DNA of 64,000 nt from positions 8,657,968 through 8,721,967 of the forward strand of contig NC_056051.1 in the NCBI RefSeq assembly GCF_004379255.2, written 5' to 3'. Source of the DNA: Salvia splendens. Taxonomy: Eukaryota; Streptophyta; Magnoliopsida; Lamiales; Lamiaceae. Positions 30,212-42,780 of this stretch are shown in pieces (the stretch's first letter is position 1; the number at the start of each line of letters is the position of its first letter). The notes beneath the pieces are model-generated. The model was not told the DNA's origin. It did not search any database and worked only from the letters and a program-made list of their open reading frames with translations. The position numbers were made by a program, and so were the translations under genes.

Positions 30212-31803
30212 TTATACTACCTGGAAAAAAAACAGCAAAACATAATTAAAATACGAAAAACTAAAAACTGAAAATAAAAATAAAACTAACTGGTCAGGTG
30301 GGGTGGTGGTCACTTGTTGTGGTGCAAGTTGTGGTGCAGGTGGTTCTTCCGGTTGTTCCTCCTCATTCTCGGACTGCTTGTTCCCAGATTCTGCCGACTC
30401 TTCGGCATCTCCTTCCTCTTGTTCCGCTTCTTCTTTCTTCTCTGCTTCTTCCATCTCGGGTACTACCTCCTCTGATACTTGTGGTTCATTAGTTCGGCCT
30501 CCGTGGCCACTCGGTCCAGATTCACGGACCAACTTCCCGATTCCCAACTCTTTCAAGATTCCTTCCATCACAGTTGCCAAACGGCTTAATTCCGCTCTTG
30601 CTTTTCGATTCTCTTCGGCCAACTCTTCCACTGCCTTCTCTAGCCTTTCCTGTCTCTGCTCCTGATCTTGTGTTCCCGGATGTGCTGCAGATCTCCCAGT
30701 CGGTATAGCTTCTTCTCCCATTGCATAGAAACGTGGTACACCCTGCCTCATGTAAACGGTGTTCATTCGGACAAACAAAGGTGTATCAAAGAGACCAGGA
30801 GGATCCACCATGATCTGGTCGGATAAGTCTTCGGCCTCCGTGATGATGATGTTGTTTCTGACGAACACTCCCAAGATATGGCAGAGAGTGAGGTTTCTCG
30901 CTGGGTGGGTGGCAATTAGATGGCATTGGTACGCTGTCCAGAATCCTAGATGTAATTTCCTTCCGCGCTTCGCGCACCACAGAAGGTAGTCATTGATGTT
31001 CTTACCGCGGAGTTCGACTGCCCCAACAAATTGAAGTCCAAGTGAAGCTGGACTGGGCATAGGATTGGGTTATTGAAATGGATTGAGCGAGAGAGAGTGG
31101 ATGCAAATTCTCCAGAGGCTGGGTGAGTTAACTCCTCCCATACCTCTTGGGGCTCAAATTCCACATGTCTGCGGGGAATTCCCCGCTCCCTACTTCTCCA
31201 CTCAGGCCCTATGGCCTCCTCCAAACTGCACATTCCCAGACGCACGATCCACTCAATCAGATTCATTCGTATCTCTCCGCCAAACAGCCTAAAACTGATA
31301 CATTCCTCATCTATGTCAGTGGTGACCTTAAACCTAAAGGTCGTGAAAAACTCCTTCGCTAATCTAACCGGGACACTCGGATCTCCATTCTCCAACAACC
31401 ATTCGAATCCTAACGCATGCAAATAAGAGAGAAACTGCTCGCGGGCACCCAACTCATCTAAAGAAGGAATATGAAGTACCTTTCCGCTCTTCACTTGCTT
31501 ACTCCCTTCATCCTTGCTATCGAAAACTTTTTGTAGCTCCTTCGAATCTAAAAGCTTCATCTCCTCCACCATATCATCAGTAAGGTCCACTGTCCAGCGC
31601 CGGTACCTCAGTCTCTCTACCGGGAGATGTACTAGCTCCCGATGATCGTGCGGAAGCTGTTGCTCACTGTACTCCTCGTCCTCCAGGGAGATATCACTGT
31701 TGGAGCCCGAATCTTCACTGGCAGCGTAGTCGCTGTCGTCTGTCTCTTGACGGTGCGGTGGGGTTCTCTGAGCTGGATCTGTAATAACGATGCCTATGTT
31801 CAC
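30212..31803 (-). pseudogene. Athila-2 accessory (env-like) ORF, folded domain and C-terminal tail, frameshifted
   Basis: Two overlapping frames make one protein. The first (31803-30946) carries RLRYRRWTVDL, FLSYLHALGFEWLLENG, LAKEFFTTFRF, ISFRLFGGEIRMNLIEWIVRLGM and HFNNPILCPVQLHL. The second (31060-30212) continues with INDYLLWCAKRGRKL, FWTAYQCHLIATHPARN and LCHILGVFVRNNIIITEAEDL. It then has a coiled-coil segment rich in Glu, Lys and Leu (about residues 130-175) and an acidic tail. A frameshift lies between about 31060 and 30946. This is the extra ORF found downstream of pol in Athila elements; its function is not established. I see no signal peptide; a short hydrophobic stretch exists only at the very C-terminus. 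Confidence 0.7.
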
Positions 31804-33133
31804 TGTGCGTGGCTCTTGTTGCTGGACTTCTTCTTCATAGGGGCCTTCCCCTTTCGTTTCCTTTCTACTTGATATCTGGCTTCCTCCCCGTCATCCTCGT
31901 CTTTCTCTTCTTCGGGTTCCTTCTCAGCTTGTGTTGAAAATTGATCCTGGGCAGTAGGACTGGTATCCTTGTGGCCTACTGACCTGGAGGCGAGGTCCAG
32001 ACCCTCAGCCATCCCGTCAGCCTCTTCACCTTAGCCACTCAGTGTTGGAAAGACCGCTTCGTTTTCCCTTGCACTATCCTCTAAGTCAGTAGTAGGCAAA
32101 AACTCCTCCCCAGGTTTTGTGGGAGTAGCCCTTTCCTCATCACTCAAGATCTCCACCGGATCTGCCTCCGTGTTTGGCTTCGCCTTACTAGCTGCCCACT
32201 TTCCTAAGCATCGTTGAGATACCCTTTGCGGCTTTGGCTGTTCTGCCCTAGGGTCGCCCTTCAACACCAACTTCCTCTTGACTGCCTTTGGTTTAGTCAC
32301 CGGAGGTGCTACTGGTTTTGGTATCTCCGCTCTTGCTTCTGTTTCTTTTGCATCCACATGCACATCACTCTTCCCCGCCTTTGTCTGGAGGTTCACTGAC
32401 TCTGGCTCTTTCTCTCCTGCCATGCCTTCTTCATCTTCTCCTACTGCCCTAGATGTGAGGTTCAGATCCTCAACCATCGTGGCAGTATCATCTTCCCTCT
32501 GGTTTACTCCATCCAAAATCACCTGGAATTCGTCATCAGTCATTAGGCCTTGTTTCTTGGCCGTCTCATTTAAATCTATCTCTTCCCTCGCCTCCCTTGA
32601 GAACCGGTCCCCGCCGACGGCGTTTTCTCTGGTTCATCGTCTCCCCGTAGGCTCCCCTGTTACATGCTCTTCCTCGCTTCATGTTCATCTGAGTAGGAAT
32701 CGTAATGGGCGGATATGGGGTCAACCTCCATCGAATCACTTTGTTGTGGAGTTTGGGAGGGTTTCGAAGATTCTGGCTGTACGGTTACCGATGGAGATTT
32801 TCTTTCTGGTGGAATTTCGGTGGAAATCAGAATGGAAACAGTTGGTTGTACCGTGGATTGAACATTCGGTTCAGATGGAGCTCCTCTGGTCGCGTCCCCT
32901 GCTCCCCCTATTTGACTGAAACCGGCCAACGCCGCTGTCCAGTCCCGATTAGGGTCTTGTAGTCGCAGAAACTCCGCCATGGCGTCTAAAGAAATCATCG
33001 TCGGCGCCTGAGGAAATGGCGCCGGAGATGGCGGGTTCGGAGGTCGTTCTTCCCGCGGCGGTGGTGATTCTGGAGTTTCTTCCATGCGGGTTGAATTGGG
33101 TTTGATTTTTGTTGCCCATGCTTTCTTTCCCAT
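31800..33133 (-). pseudogene. Athila-2 accessory ORF, N-terminal disordered part (broken)
   Basis: Three consecutive pieces in two frames: 33133-32660 (starts MGKKAWATKIKPN, Pro-rich, then DAMAEFLRLQDPNRDW), 32543-32031 (acidic, with KRKLVLKGDPRAEQPKPQR and CLGKWAASKAKPN) and 32012-31800 (Glu/Lys-rich, ending RKRKGKAPMKKK). A stop at about 32031 and frameshifts near 32600 and 31800 separate them. The Lys/Arg clusters look like nuclear localisation signals. The start was chosen at 33133 because it is the first Met after the integrase and a gene-free gap. Confidence 0.62.
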
Positions 33134-33725
33134 GGTTTAGATCTGTGATTTCTTGGGTGAATGTGGGTGGTGGTTTTTGTGGAGTGATGGTGGAAAAATG
33201 CAGATAGAAAATTTAGGCGAGGGTTTGTGAAATGAAAAATGGGAGAGACGGTTCAGTTATGGGGTGGAAAAAGGGTAGTTGGGGTTTGTAGCCGGTGATA
33301 GGCGGTTCTAGGTTGGCCTTGGTTAGTGTGAGGGACGGTTTAGCGAGCGGTCTCCTGATTGGATGTCGCATGTCCTGTCACTGCACCACGCGCCTCTTTT
33401 CAGTCGCTGCCCGCCTGCAAAGCTGCAGCAAGCCCCAAATTTAAATTCTGCCCTATTATGATTTCCCCCTATATTTTCCTAGAGTAGAAACAAAGTAAAA
33501 AGGACAGTTAAATAAATTGGGGAGTTTCACCAAAATGGTATTCTGATGGTCAGTACGTACTCCCAATTAACATTTGAGGTCCTAAAAATATTTTTGGGTT
33601 TTCTTAAATTAACTACCTCATATGTACCATATTTACATCTTCCTTAGGAAAATTGGAATTCTACTTTGCCAGCATATGTACATTACGCTAAAAGGAGCTA
33701 GCCCAGTGGAATTCCAATCCTCATC
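33134..33725 (-). other. Gap between integrase and accessory ORF of Athila-2
   Basis: No supported gene. It has a GC-rich part (33300-33430) and an AT-rich part with 'gatggtcagtacgtactcc' at about 33546. I see no clear TATA box upstream of 33133 comparable to the one in Athila-1 at 3996. Confidence 0.6.
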
Positions 33726-34996
33726 CTACTGGTATGAAACCTGAGTATGTGGTTGCAGTGGGATCTCATCCACTACAGCCACATCACTATTGGCCCTAAA
33801 TACCTTAAGCCTATGCTCATTCACAATAAAGGGTTCAGAGTTAGGAAGACTCCCTGAAATCTCCACTGCTCCATTAGAACGGAGTGCGGTGATGACATAA
33901 GGCCCTGTCCATTTCGACTTGAGTTTTCCAGGCACGACCTCGACTGGAAGAGTAGTACTTTCTGCCCAACATGAAGATCTTTGGTCCTCAGATTCCTGTC
34001 GTGCCACAATTTGGTTCGCTCTTTGTACCACATGGCTGAATCAAACGACTCCAATCTGAGTTCCTCTAACTCCTGCAGCTGCAACATCCTTTCCTCTTCA
34101 CAGGCTGTAGCATCCATATTCACTTGTTGTACTGCCCAGTATGCTCGGTGCTCTATTCCCACTAGTAAGTGGCACATTTTTCCAAAAATGATTCGGTACG
34201 GGGACATTCCTATGGGGGTTTTGTAGGCTGTGCGATATGCCCATAGGGCATCCTCTAACCTCATACTCCAGTCCTTCCTGGAAGGATTTTCGGTCTTCTC
34301 CAGAATCTTCTTTTTCTCTCGGTTAGAGATCTCTGCTTGCTCGTTCGCTTTCGGGTGGTAGGGGCTTGATAGTCTGTGATGTACACCGTACTTCTTCATC
34401 AAGGCTTCGATGGTGCGGTTACAGAAGTGGGTGCCTTGATCGGATATTATGGCCCTTGGTACTTCGAATCGACTGAAAATGTTACTTTTAAGGAACTTGG
34501 CTACCTCCCTTGCTTCACACGTGCTCGTGGCCTTGGCCTCTACCCATTTGGAGACGTAGACAACTGCAACTATGATATATAAGTTCCCATATGACGAGAG
34601 AAAAGGCCCCATGAAATCCATCCCCCATATGTCGAACAACTCACAAACAATGATCGGGACTGAAATGTCGTAGGCATCCCACATATCATCTCGCGCGGAT
34701 ATTCCACCGGTCATTTGACAATGCTCACAACTTCTACAAAACTCGTAGGCATCTTTGTTGAGGGTTGGCCAATAAAATCCGCTATCCAGAATCTTTCTCG
34801 CCGTCTTCTTGGGACTGAAATGTCCTCCACATGCCAGAGAGTGGCAATGCGTCAATACGTCCCTCTGCTCCCAGTCAGGAACGCATCTTCTTATCACTTG
34901 ATCGGCTCCTACCCTCCAAAGATATGGGTCATCCCAAAAGTTGTATTTCGACTCACTCTTGATCTTCATTCTTTGAGCTTTGGTGATGTTCGACAC
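33726..34996 (-). pseudogene. Athila-2 integrase (nearly intact core, frameshifted C-terminus)
   Basis: Ty3/gypsy integrase, which inserts the cDNA into chromosomal DNA. The HHCC zinc finger is visible ([10 protein letters not shown] and CRSCEHC). The catalytic triad is intact: [17 protein letters not shown] and the Glu of [10 protein letters not shown]. After '[22 protein letters not shown]' (about 33950) the frame shifts. The other frame continues [24 protein letters not shown] and [11 protein letters not shown], the usual integrase C-terminal domain, to a stop at 33726. There is no chromodomain, as expected for Athila. It is separated from RNase H by a stop at 35006. Confidence 0.88.
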
Positions 34997-35005
34997 TTCG
35001 GGAAG

Positions 35006-36070
35006 CTACCCTGAAACGAGGTAGTTGGCTAGGTCCGCATAGCATGGCTCATCCCCTACTATTTCCTTTCCTCTTTCTGTCACATCCTGGCCAGTAAGCT
35101 TCATCACTTCTTCCCAGTCAATTTTTCTGGCGGCGAAAATAACTTCACACGAGTGTTCTTCCGGGAATCGATCTCTCACCTCCTCGCTATTTCCATCCTG
35201 CACTATCCTGCTCAAATGATCCGCAACCTTATTCTCAACCCCTTTCTTTTCTTCCACCTCCCAATCGAACTCTTGTAACAAGAGTACCCATCGGATTAAG
35301 CGGGGTTTGGATTCTTTCTTGGTAACCAGGTACTTAATGGCTGCATGGTCAGTATAAACGATGACCCTTGACCCCAACAAGTATTGCCGAAACTTCTCGA
35401 ATGAATAAACCACGACTAGCAACTCCTTCTCCGTGGTATCATAATTCCTTTGAGCTTGATTCAATGTCTTAGATGCATAAAAGATCACATACCTTTTACC
35501 CTCGATCTTCTGACCCAGAACCGCTCCTACTGCATAATCACTGGCATCACACATCACTTCGAACGGATGATCCCAGTCAGGAGCCCGGATAATTGGTGCG
35601 GATATCAGCTTTTCCTTGAGCAAGTTGAAAGCAGCCTTGCATTGATTATCAAAATTGAATTCTACTTCGCTTTGGAGGAGTCTGGTGAGGGGTTGGGCAA
35701 TTTTGGCGAAGTCTTTAATGAATCGGCGATAAAATCCCGCGTGCCCTAGAAAACCCCTTATTTTCTTCTGGTCAGTAGGAATAGGTAGTTTGGAAATGAT
35801 GTCCACTTTGGCTTGATCCACCTGGATACCCCTCTCTGACACCACATGCCCTAGGACGATGCCCTCTGTGACCATGAAATGACATTTCTCAAAATTCAAG
35901 ACTAGGCTCTTCGCTCGACACCTCTCCAAGACTACATCCAAATGACGAAGGCATGAGTCGAAAGAGTCTCCGTATACTGTGAAGTCATCCATGAATATTT
36001 CTATACACTCCTCAATTAGATCAGAAAATATGCTCATCATGCATCGCTGAAATGTCCCGGAGCGTTGCAA
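35006..36070 (-). pseudogene. Athila-2 reverse transcriptase palm/thumb and RNase H (open)
   Basis: The 354-residue frame begins within [30 protein letters not shown] carries the catalytic FMDD (the YxDD motif). After the thumb ([26 protein letters not shown]) comes RNase H with [48 protein letters not shown] and ADHLSR, so its catalytic acids appear kept. It ends at 35006 in a stop just before the integrase. The domain is the intact counterpart of the decayed one in Athila-1 at 2853. Confidence 0.88.
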
Positions 36071-36139
36071 AGTCCGAACGGCATGCGTCTGTAAGCATAG
36101 GTTCCAAATGGGCAGGTGAAGGTAGTTTTATCCTGGTCT

Positions 36140-36598
36140 TCAGGATTCACGTAAATCTAAAAATACCCACTGTACCCATCCAAAAAAACAAAAGTACTTC
36201 TTCCCAGCCAGTCGCTCCAACATCTGATCGATGAACGGTAGGGGGAAGTGGTCTTTCCTGGTCGCGGCGTTCAGCTTGCGGTAGTCTATGCACATCCGCC
36301 AACCAATGACTAGCCTTGTCGGTATAAGCTCATTCATCTCATTTTGAACCACTTGAATCTCGGACTTCTTAGGGACCATGTGCACAGGGCTGACCCACTC
36401 GCTATCGGGCACCGTATAGATAATCCCTAATGACAACAACTTCAAAATTTCCTTCAATATTTCCTCCCGCATGTTGGGATTCACCTTTCTCTGCGAATCT
36501 CGATGTGCCTTCGCCCCTTCTTCTAGCCTAATATGATGCATGCAGACGACAAGGCTTATTCCCACCAAGTCTGTAAGGCTCCATCCAATTGCTTTCAT
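36140..36598 (-). pseudogene. Athila-2 reverse transcriptase fingers (stop-interrupted)
   Basis: Reads ILKLLSLGIIYTVPDSEWVSPVHMVPKKS, RMCIDYRKLNAATRKDHFPLPFIDQMLERLAGK. This is the RT N-terminal half with the first catalytic Asp region just downstream. A frameshift and stop near 36150-36165 disrupt the segment that should read as the first catalytic aspartate strand. The protein resumes at 36070 after a short broken stretch ([20 protein letters not shown] in another frame). Confidence 0.85.
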
Positions 36599-36599
36599 G

Positions 36600-38169
36600 T
36601 TCCTGCCTAGAACGGTCAGTAGCTTGCTTCTTGCTCCTTTGTCAGGCTACTGCTTATTATCACCGGATATAAGTTTTCCTCCCCGAGAAAGGCATACTTC
36701 AGGGTTGTTGGCAACTTCTTCAATTCAACTTGTGGGGGAAGTGTGTCTGCTGGGAGAGGGTTTCTTGTAGCATCCCCTTCCTTTTCTAATTTTCCCTCTG
36801 AGAGTTCATCTGTACTGACTGGTAGCTTAGCCTCTGCGGCTCCAATAAATTCTGATTGCTGGCAGAAGTCCTTAATAGCTCATTCTATCTCTTCATCGGT
36901 TAACCCTTGGCTACTGATCAGGTCACACCATGCAGTTGCCTATACATCAGCCTGCCCATATACATCCAATGCTTGTAGCTTTTCCTGCAATAATTCAGTC
37001 TCAAGAAAATCTTGGACTAGAGGGTCAATTACATCCACATAGCATAGATTTTCTGAATCGATAGGCTTTTTCATGGCCTCATTGATATCAAAGGTAAACT
37101 TTTCTCCATGAAAATCAATACAAATTGTTCCCTCAGCCATATCTACAATCGTCTTGGTTGTCCTAAGAAATGGTCTTCCTAACAAAATACCACTAGACTC
37201 CCTAGCTTCAGACATGGTCTTCCTAACAAAATACCGCTAGACTCCCTAACTTCAGACTCACCCATCTTGATCACGTAAAAGTCAGCAGGATAAGTAAAAT
37301 CATGTACTCTCACCAACACATTATCTAACACTCCCTCAGGACTTATACACGACCTATCAGCCAGTTGGATTAATACCCTAGTGCTAGATAACGTTACTCC
37401 CTTCAGCCGATTATAAACTGACAATGGCATAACATTTATAGAAGTTCCCCCCAGATCACACATTGCATGCTCGATTTTTGCATCTCCTATAGTTATAGGC
37501 AAAGTGAACATACCTGGGTCTGCTCTCTTGGGTGGTAGCTTTTCTTGCACAATTGCTGACGCTATCCCTTCCACCATGATCTTCCCATCCTTCTGGGCTT
37601 TTCCGGCTATGAATTCTTTGATAAATTTTCCAAGCGGGGGTAGCTTCACGGCTTGGAGGAATGGTATGGTGACATCCAGCTTCCCAAAAATTGACATGTA
37701 ATCCATTGGGTTTTCCTTCTTCCTCTTGGTCACGAAACGATAAGGGAATGGCTTTTTCCCTTTCTCTTCTTCGACCAGCTCCTCGACAGCCTTCCCGGAG
37801 TCTTTCTCGGGCATTCTGGGCTGGAGTTTCCTTCGTCAGTTCCTTTTCCTTAGATGAGTCCACCTTGGGCTGCCTGCTTTCGGTTTCACTGTTCCTCGAC
37901 GGTTCCTCACTCAAGAAAAATGGATCTTGCATTTGGGGTAGAAGTTTGTGTAGCTCCTCTTACGAGACAGCGTCTCTCAGTAATGTTGCTCCACTTGATT
38001 CCCCACTGGACTTGTTTGGTTTGGGCCCCTCATAGGAGGTACCGGACCGCAATGTGACCTTGCTCACGTTTACTTTATTAGGCACATGGACTATAGACGG
38101 GAGTTTCCCTGAATTTTCTTTTAACTCACTCATCGAACTTGCCAGCTGGGCCAACTGCCTATTCATCAT
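36600..38169 (-). pseudogene. Athila-2 gag-protease junction and retropepsin (broken by a 44-bp duplication)
   Basis: 38169-37960 holds a leucine-rich segment (RQLAQLASSMSELKENSGKLPS). 37814-37179 holds the protease: DPGMFTLPITIGDAKIEHAMCDLGGTSINVMP, where the active-site motif has one extra Gly (family: CDLGASINVMP), then IQLADRSC and FTYPADFYVI. A 44-base tandem duplication (unit starts at 37171 and 37215) shifts the frame within GILLGRPFL. The second copy restores LLGRPFLRTTKTIVDMAEGTICIDFHG in another frame (37215-36940). Both changes would inactivate the protease. Confidence 0.85.
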
Positions 38170-39104
38170 ATCAATATTCGCTTTATGCTCTTTCTGGCAT
38201 TCTGCATCCCCTTCCCTACTTCATTATTGGACTGCAACTCACCCTTGATGCCCTGCTACGAAGCAAGCAATTCTACCATCATATCCTCCATAGATCGTCT
38301 TGACCTATTAGGATATTGGGACTGATTTGGCCCTTGGTGCTGGTTATACTGGGAATTTTGGTTGGGCTGAAAATTTTAGAAGTTTCGCTGGTTCTAGTTA
38401 GGCAGGTACTGGTTATACTGGCCAGGAAGGTTGTACTGGTCTTGGTGATATTGGTTCTGGTTTTGGTTTTGTAACTGGTTTTGGTTCGGCTAATATTGTT
38501 GACCCTGATTAGGCTGATTCTGGTAATTTTGAAAGTTTCTCTGGTGGGGTGGTATATAAACAGGGTTCGGGTTCGGGTTTTGTGAGTTCTGGTTATGGGT
38601 TTGTTGGTTCCTTCCTAACCAGTTGGCTTGGTGGTCAGGATTTGCTGGGCCACGGTTGGGATTCTGGTTCGGGTGGGGGTTGTATTGGTTCTGACCTTGA
38701 CCTTGGCTCTGATTTTGGTTCCCGTCTCCCCATCGAAAGTTCGGATGGTCCCTCCATGGTGCGTCCCGCTGCCTTCCCTGGATCCAATCCCATTAGAATT
38801 ATAGTACCCCGCAGCATTGACTTGCTCCATATTGATGAAATCATTAGGTTGATCATAGCCTCGTCCTTGATTTCCCTGCTCTGTACCCTTGTAGTTCCTA
38901 GTTGGGGAAATGGGTGGTGCGTTCTTCTCGATCGCGCTAAGGAGTGTCTTCTTCAATTCGTCCATTTTCAAATCCATCTTCTGCTCTAACTTGTGCTCCT
39001 GGTCAGTAGACAAGGCACTAGCAATCCTTTCTCTGCTGTAACCATCTCTTGAATTGTCGTACTCCTTCTTTGCACTCAATAACTTCCCTAGGACTCTTTT
39101 AGCT
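38170..39104 (-). pseudogene. Athila-2 gag, middle and C-terminal part (frameshifted)
   Basis: Continues the gag interrupted at 53243. It reads KRVLGKLLSAKKEYDNSRDGYSRERIASAL, then a coiled-coil stretch (KMDLKMDELKKTLLSAIEKN) and the sequence MEQVNAAGYYN. From about 38740 the correct frame is lost, but a Gln/Asn-rich linker (QNQNQNQYHQDQYNLPGQYNQ) is readable in another frame to about 38320, with stops. Athila-1 has the same design (754-1500). Confidence 0.8.
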
Positions 39105-42100
39105 TGTCACGACCGCCCAAACTAGGGGTACTACAAACGAGGCGATCGTGACCACGGGATAACATTAAAGACAACATTTAAGGATAACATTTTATATGAA
39201 AACTTAATTAGCTTAAAGGAATAATATTTTAGTTCAATAAAAGTTTAGACAATAATTTTTTAGTTTAAAGAAACTTAATGTTATTAATTTATTATTAATT
39301 AGCAACGACTTATGGCAAAGGATTTTTCAGAAGAAGCATCGGAGAAAATAAATATTAAAATCCAATTAACTTCCAAAAGAAAACATTTGGTTTAGTTCAC
39401 GAAAACCCATTTCAGAGTAACAGCGTAAACAACAGATTAACGCCTAACACAATCAAACATGCTCAAACACAGTACGAAACAGAATAAAGTCTTGAGGCAT
39501 AGTTCAAAAATATAGCAGCGGAAATAAGGTTTAAAGAGAGTCAAGGATGACGTCTATGTATGAAGACACAACGCATCCAAAGTTACTAGGCCAACTCACC
39601 ATCCACCGCAACATCCCGCTCAACCTGCATATAGGGAAAAACATATACAGGGCTGAGTACTTGTTGTACTCAATGGGCTCATGCCGAAAACATTTATACA
39701 GTTATGTCATCCATGCCGAAATATCATCGAGAACACAAAAACGTTTCATAGACTGGCCAGTCAAGTAATCTCCCCATTTTCTCAAAAATCCATAAATCAC
39801 AATCATCAATCCACAGTGCGACGAAAGTGTGGCCACACTATTTGCCCACGAGACCGGCCGACTAGCAAGGACGGCTCCCGATCTCACCAGTGTACACAGG
39901 CTGATAGGGTTTGCGGCCCTACTCAGACCCGAATTCGTTTCACAACACAGCCATATAGCTTAACGGAGTAAACTCAGACGAACTAGGCATCAGACACACA
40001 ATCTCAATCAAAACAATCCATGGCATGACATAACAAGTTAAACCACCCTTATAACACCACATCATATTTTCGGAAAATAAAAGATTTGTAAAGAAAGCCC
40101 ACCTCGTTGGCTTAATCAATTCAATATCCACTTAAGGCAACCCTCGTTCCTTGTGCTCACGTACACACAATAACCCTTGCCAATCATCACAACACAAATC
40201 AGTCTTCTATAAATTTACATTACCATGCATGTCCTATCGTTCCTTTCATCGTTCTCTCAATTTACCCATCCCAACATTCATCAACATAAGGAAAACATGC
40301 CATAATATTTTCTCAACGTATCACACATAATCATGTCATAGGATACATTTCTCAATCATACGTGCATCATAGAATTCACCCAACTTGGCAAGACATGATA
40401 TTTTAACGTAGCAACAAATCTGGCAGAACTGTGCAGTTGGTTTGTAAAAATCACCAAATATCCATCCGACCTCATATGAAGCTAAACTTTGGTCACAACA
40501 GAGTAGACACATTCAAGTTCATCCATGTAAATTTCATAAAAAAATCATGTCATTTGGTCAGTCAAAACAACAATGAAACTCTCTGGTCGGAACACAAAAA
40601 TTCTGGCAGCACTGCGCAGTTCAATTGAAAAATTTACCAAAACTTCATCCGATGTCCAATGGGGCTGAAATTTTCACCAAACACAGAAGACACTTCAAAT
40701 TGCATCCAGTTTAAAATTCACATTAAAATGATGCCATTTGGTCGGTCAAATAGAAAACGAAACTTTCTGTACGAGAATACAAGTTTCTGACAGAATTGCG
40801 CAGTCAACTTCAAAAATTTATTAAAAGTTCATCTTTCGTCAAAATCAAAAGAGGCTGAAATTTACACACAAAGCAGAAAACACCTTGAAGTTTACTCAGT
40901 TAAACCTTCGCACCAAAATATGATCGTTTGGTCAGTCAAACATACGTCGGAATCCACTGTCCGAACATCACAGTTTTTAGGTCTAAAAATTTCGAAATTA
41001 GGGTTTCTTCATCATTCAACCAAACACAATTTTTCATGCTTCCCACACACAAACATGCTTCGAAAGGTTCTCACAATCATGTTCTCATATAATCACACAT
41101 CATTCACCAATGAATCATTCAAACTTTACACATATTCATTCAAAATCGCATATTCACAGTTTTTCTCATACAAACACAAATTCCCACCGATTAGTTTTGC
41201 GATCTTTGATTCCTACACTCACTATATGCATGAAGGAATCAAGAACAAGGTTTCAATGGAGAAGATGAGAAAAATATTTAGTTATACCTTCTTGAATCGA
41301 AAACCAAACGGTAGAAGAAAAGATTGATGCGATTCGTCGGGAACTCTTGAAAATCAAACTTCAATGGATGGCAAGAACAAGGATGGAAGAAATTTTGGAG
41401 AGGATGAAGAGAGAGAGGAGAGGTGAGGCACGAAATTTATGAGGGAGAATGGGGGCTAGGGTTTAGTTTAGGTGATTATATAGTCATAGGTTTAATTCCA
41501 TAAATTAATTAATTAATTAATTGTGGTGGAATAAAATAGAGGCCGATAAATAAAATCCACAACTAAAAAGATGGAAAAATTTCGAAAATTAGGTTAATAT
41601 ATTTGAATTTATTTGGTATTTACTTGGAGAGAAATAGATTCACAATTTAGGAAATAAGTCAATGAATATTCCATAAACAAGGGAATAAAATAAATTAAAT
41701 CTCCAAGTAGGAAATAATGAGGGAAGGGGCGAAAATCTCGATGGTGTGCACAAGGAAATTATTTAAATCCTCAATTAAAAAGAATAGGATTTAAATTTGG
41801 TAATTTCTTTATAGGAAAAGACTCCCATAAAATAGGCAACAATAAAATAGATTTCCCCCAAGAAAATTAAGCTAAAAAAACGTGTGGGATGGAGACACAA
41901 TAGAAGGAAAATATTCACATCCCAAATTAATTTGGCTTAGGTATTAATTTGGTATTGAATAAAGGGAATTCCACAAAATAAGAAACAAATATATTCTCTT
42001 CTACAAATAGGGGGGGCGAAAATTGGCTTAATTAGCCACAAGGAAATAATGCAACTCTTAATTTAATTGGGGTGGGAGAATAAAATGTGGCAAGATTTAA

Positions 42101-42546
42101 TTGGATTTAAAATAAATGAAGGAATCAACAAGGTACAAATTTTATCAAAGAAACTAATTCATCCTCTTAATTAAAGTAGAGGATATCCGAAACTCACAAA
42201 AATAATAGGTTAGAGTTCGAGTTTCATGTAGCATAATTTAGGGATAATTTGATTTGGATTTAATTTGGATGAATATCCCAAAACAATTAATTAAATCCAA
42301 GAAAGAATAAAATTTCCAATAATTGGAGGGGCCAACAATAGCCACTTTATTTGGCTAGAACAAGATGCATGATCTTTATTTAAATTGATTCCCCACATTA
42401 AATATAACTAGCACTTCATTCCAATTTCCCCATGACGATTTATTCCACATAATCAAACTCAATCACGTAGCAACAATTTAAATTTCATAAATGAAATTTC
42501 CAATCGACATATATTAAATAAAGGCCACAAAATTTGGGATGTTACA
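39105..42546 (-). repeat. 3' LTR of the nested chromovirus (3442 bp)
   Basis: TGTCACGACCGCCC start and GGGATGTTACA end on the plus strand. It holds the palindrome GTGTGGCCACAC (39837-39848), the 185-base modules (about 40420-40960) and a conserved AAG|GTATAAC site on the minus strand at about 41285. It has about 50 bases near 39421-39470 that the 5' LTR lacks. Confidence 0.9.
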
Positions 42547-42559
42547 TCTTTCCCCTCTT
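42547..42559 (-). other. Polypurine tract of the nested chromovirus
   Basis: The minus strand reads aagaggggaaaga immediately before the 3' LTR. It closely resembles the tract at 12389-12401. Confidence 0.8.
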
Positions 42560-42565
42560 AACAGA

Positions 42566-42780
42566 AATTTTGTCCCGAAATTTTGACCGTCTCACATAAA
42601 CAACTCGGGGTATTTTTCTTTCATTCTATCTTCTAACTCCCACGTGGCTTTCTCGGGACCATGGTGTTTCCACAACACTTTCACGGATGCTATCGACTTG
42701 TTTCGCAAATCTTACACCTTCCGATCTAGGATTGCCTCTGGCCTTTCCTCGTAGTTCATGTCGGGGGTCAGGATCACTCC
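42566..42780 (-). pseudogene. Chromodomain of the nested chromovirus (frameshift and stop)
   Basis: In the right frame it reads MNYEERPEAILDRKV, stop, DLRNKSIASVKVLWKHHGPEKATWELEDRMKEKYPELF. That is a chromodomain, which by family knowledge targets integration to modified histones. A 1-base deletion near 42780 (gaggagtg for gaggaagtg) and a stop in the KVQEL segment separate it from the integrase. An open version is at 61740-61928. Confidence 0.82.

Noticed and set aside
32278..32919. 213-codon frame on the plus strand
   Set aside because: Opposite-strand shadow of the acidic, Pro/Lys-rich accessory ORF of Athila-2.
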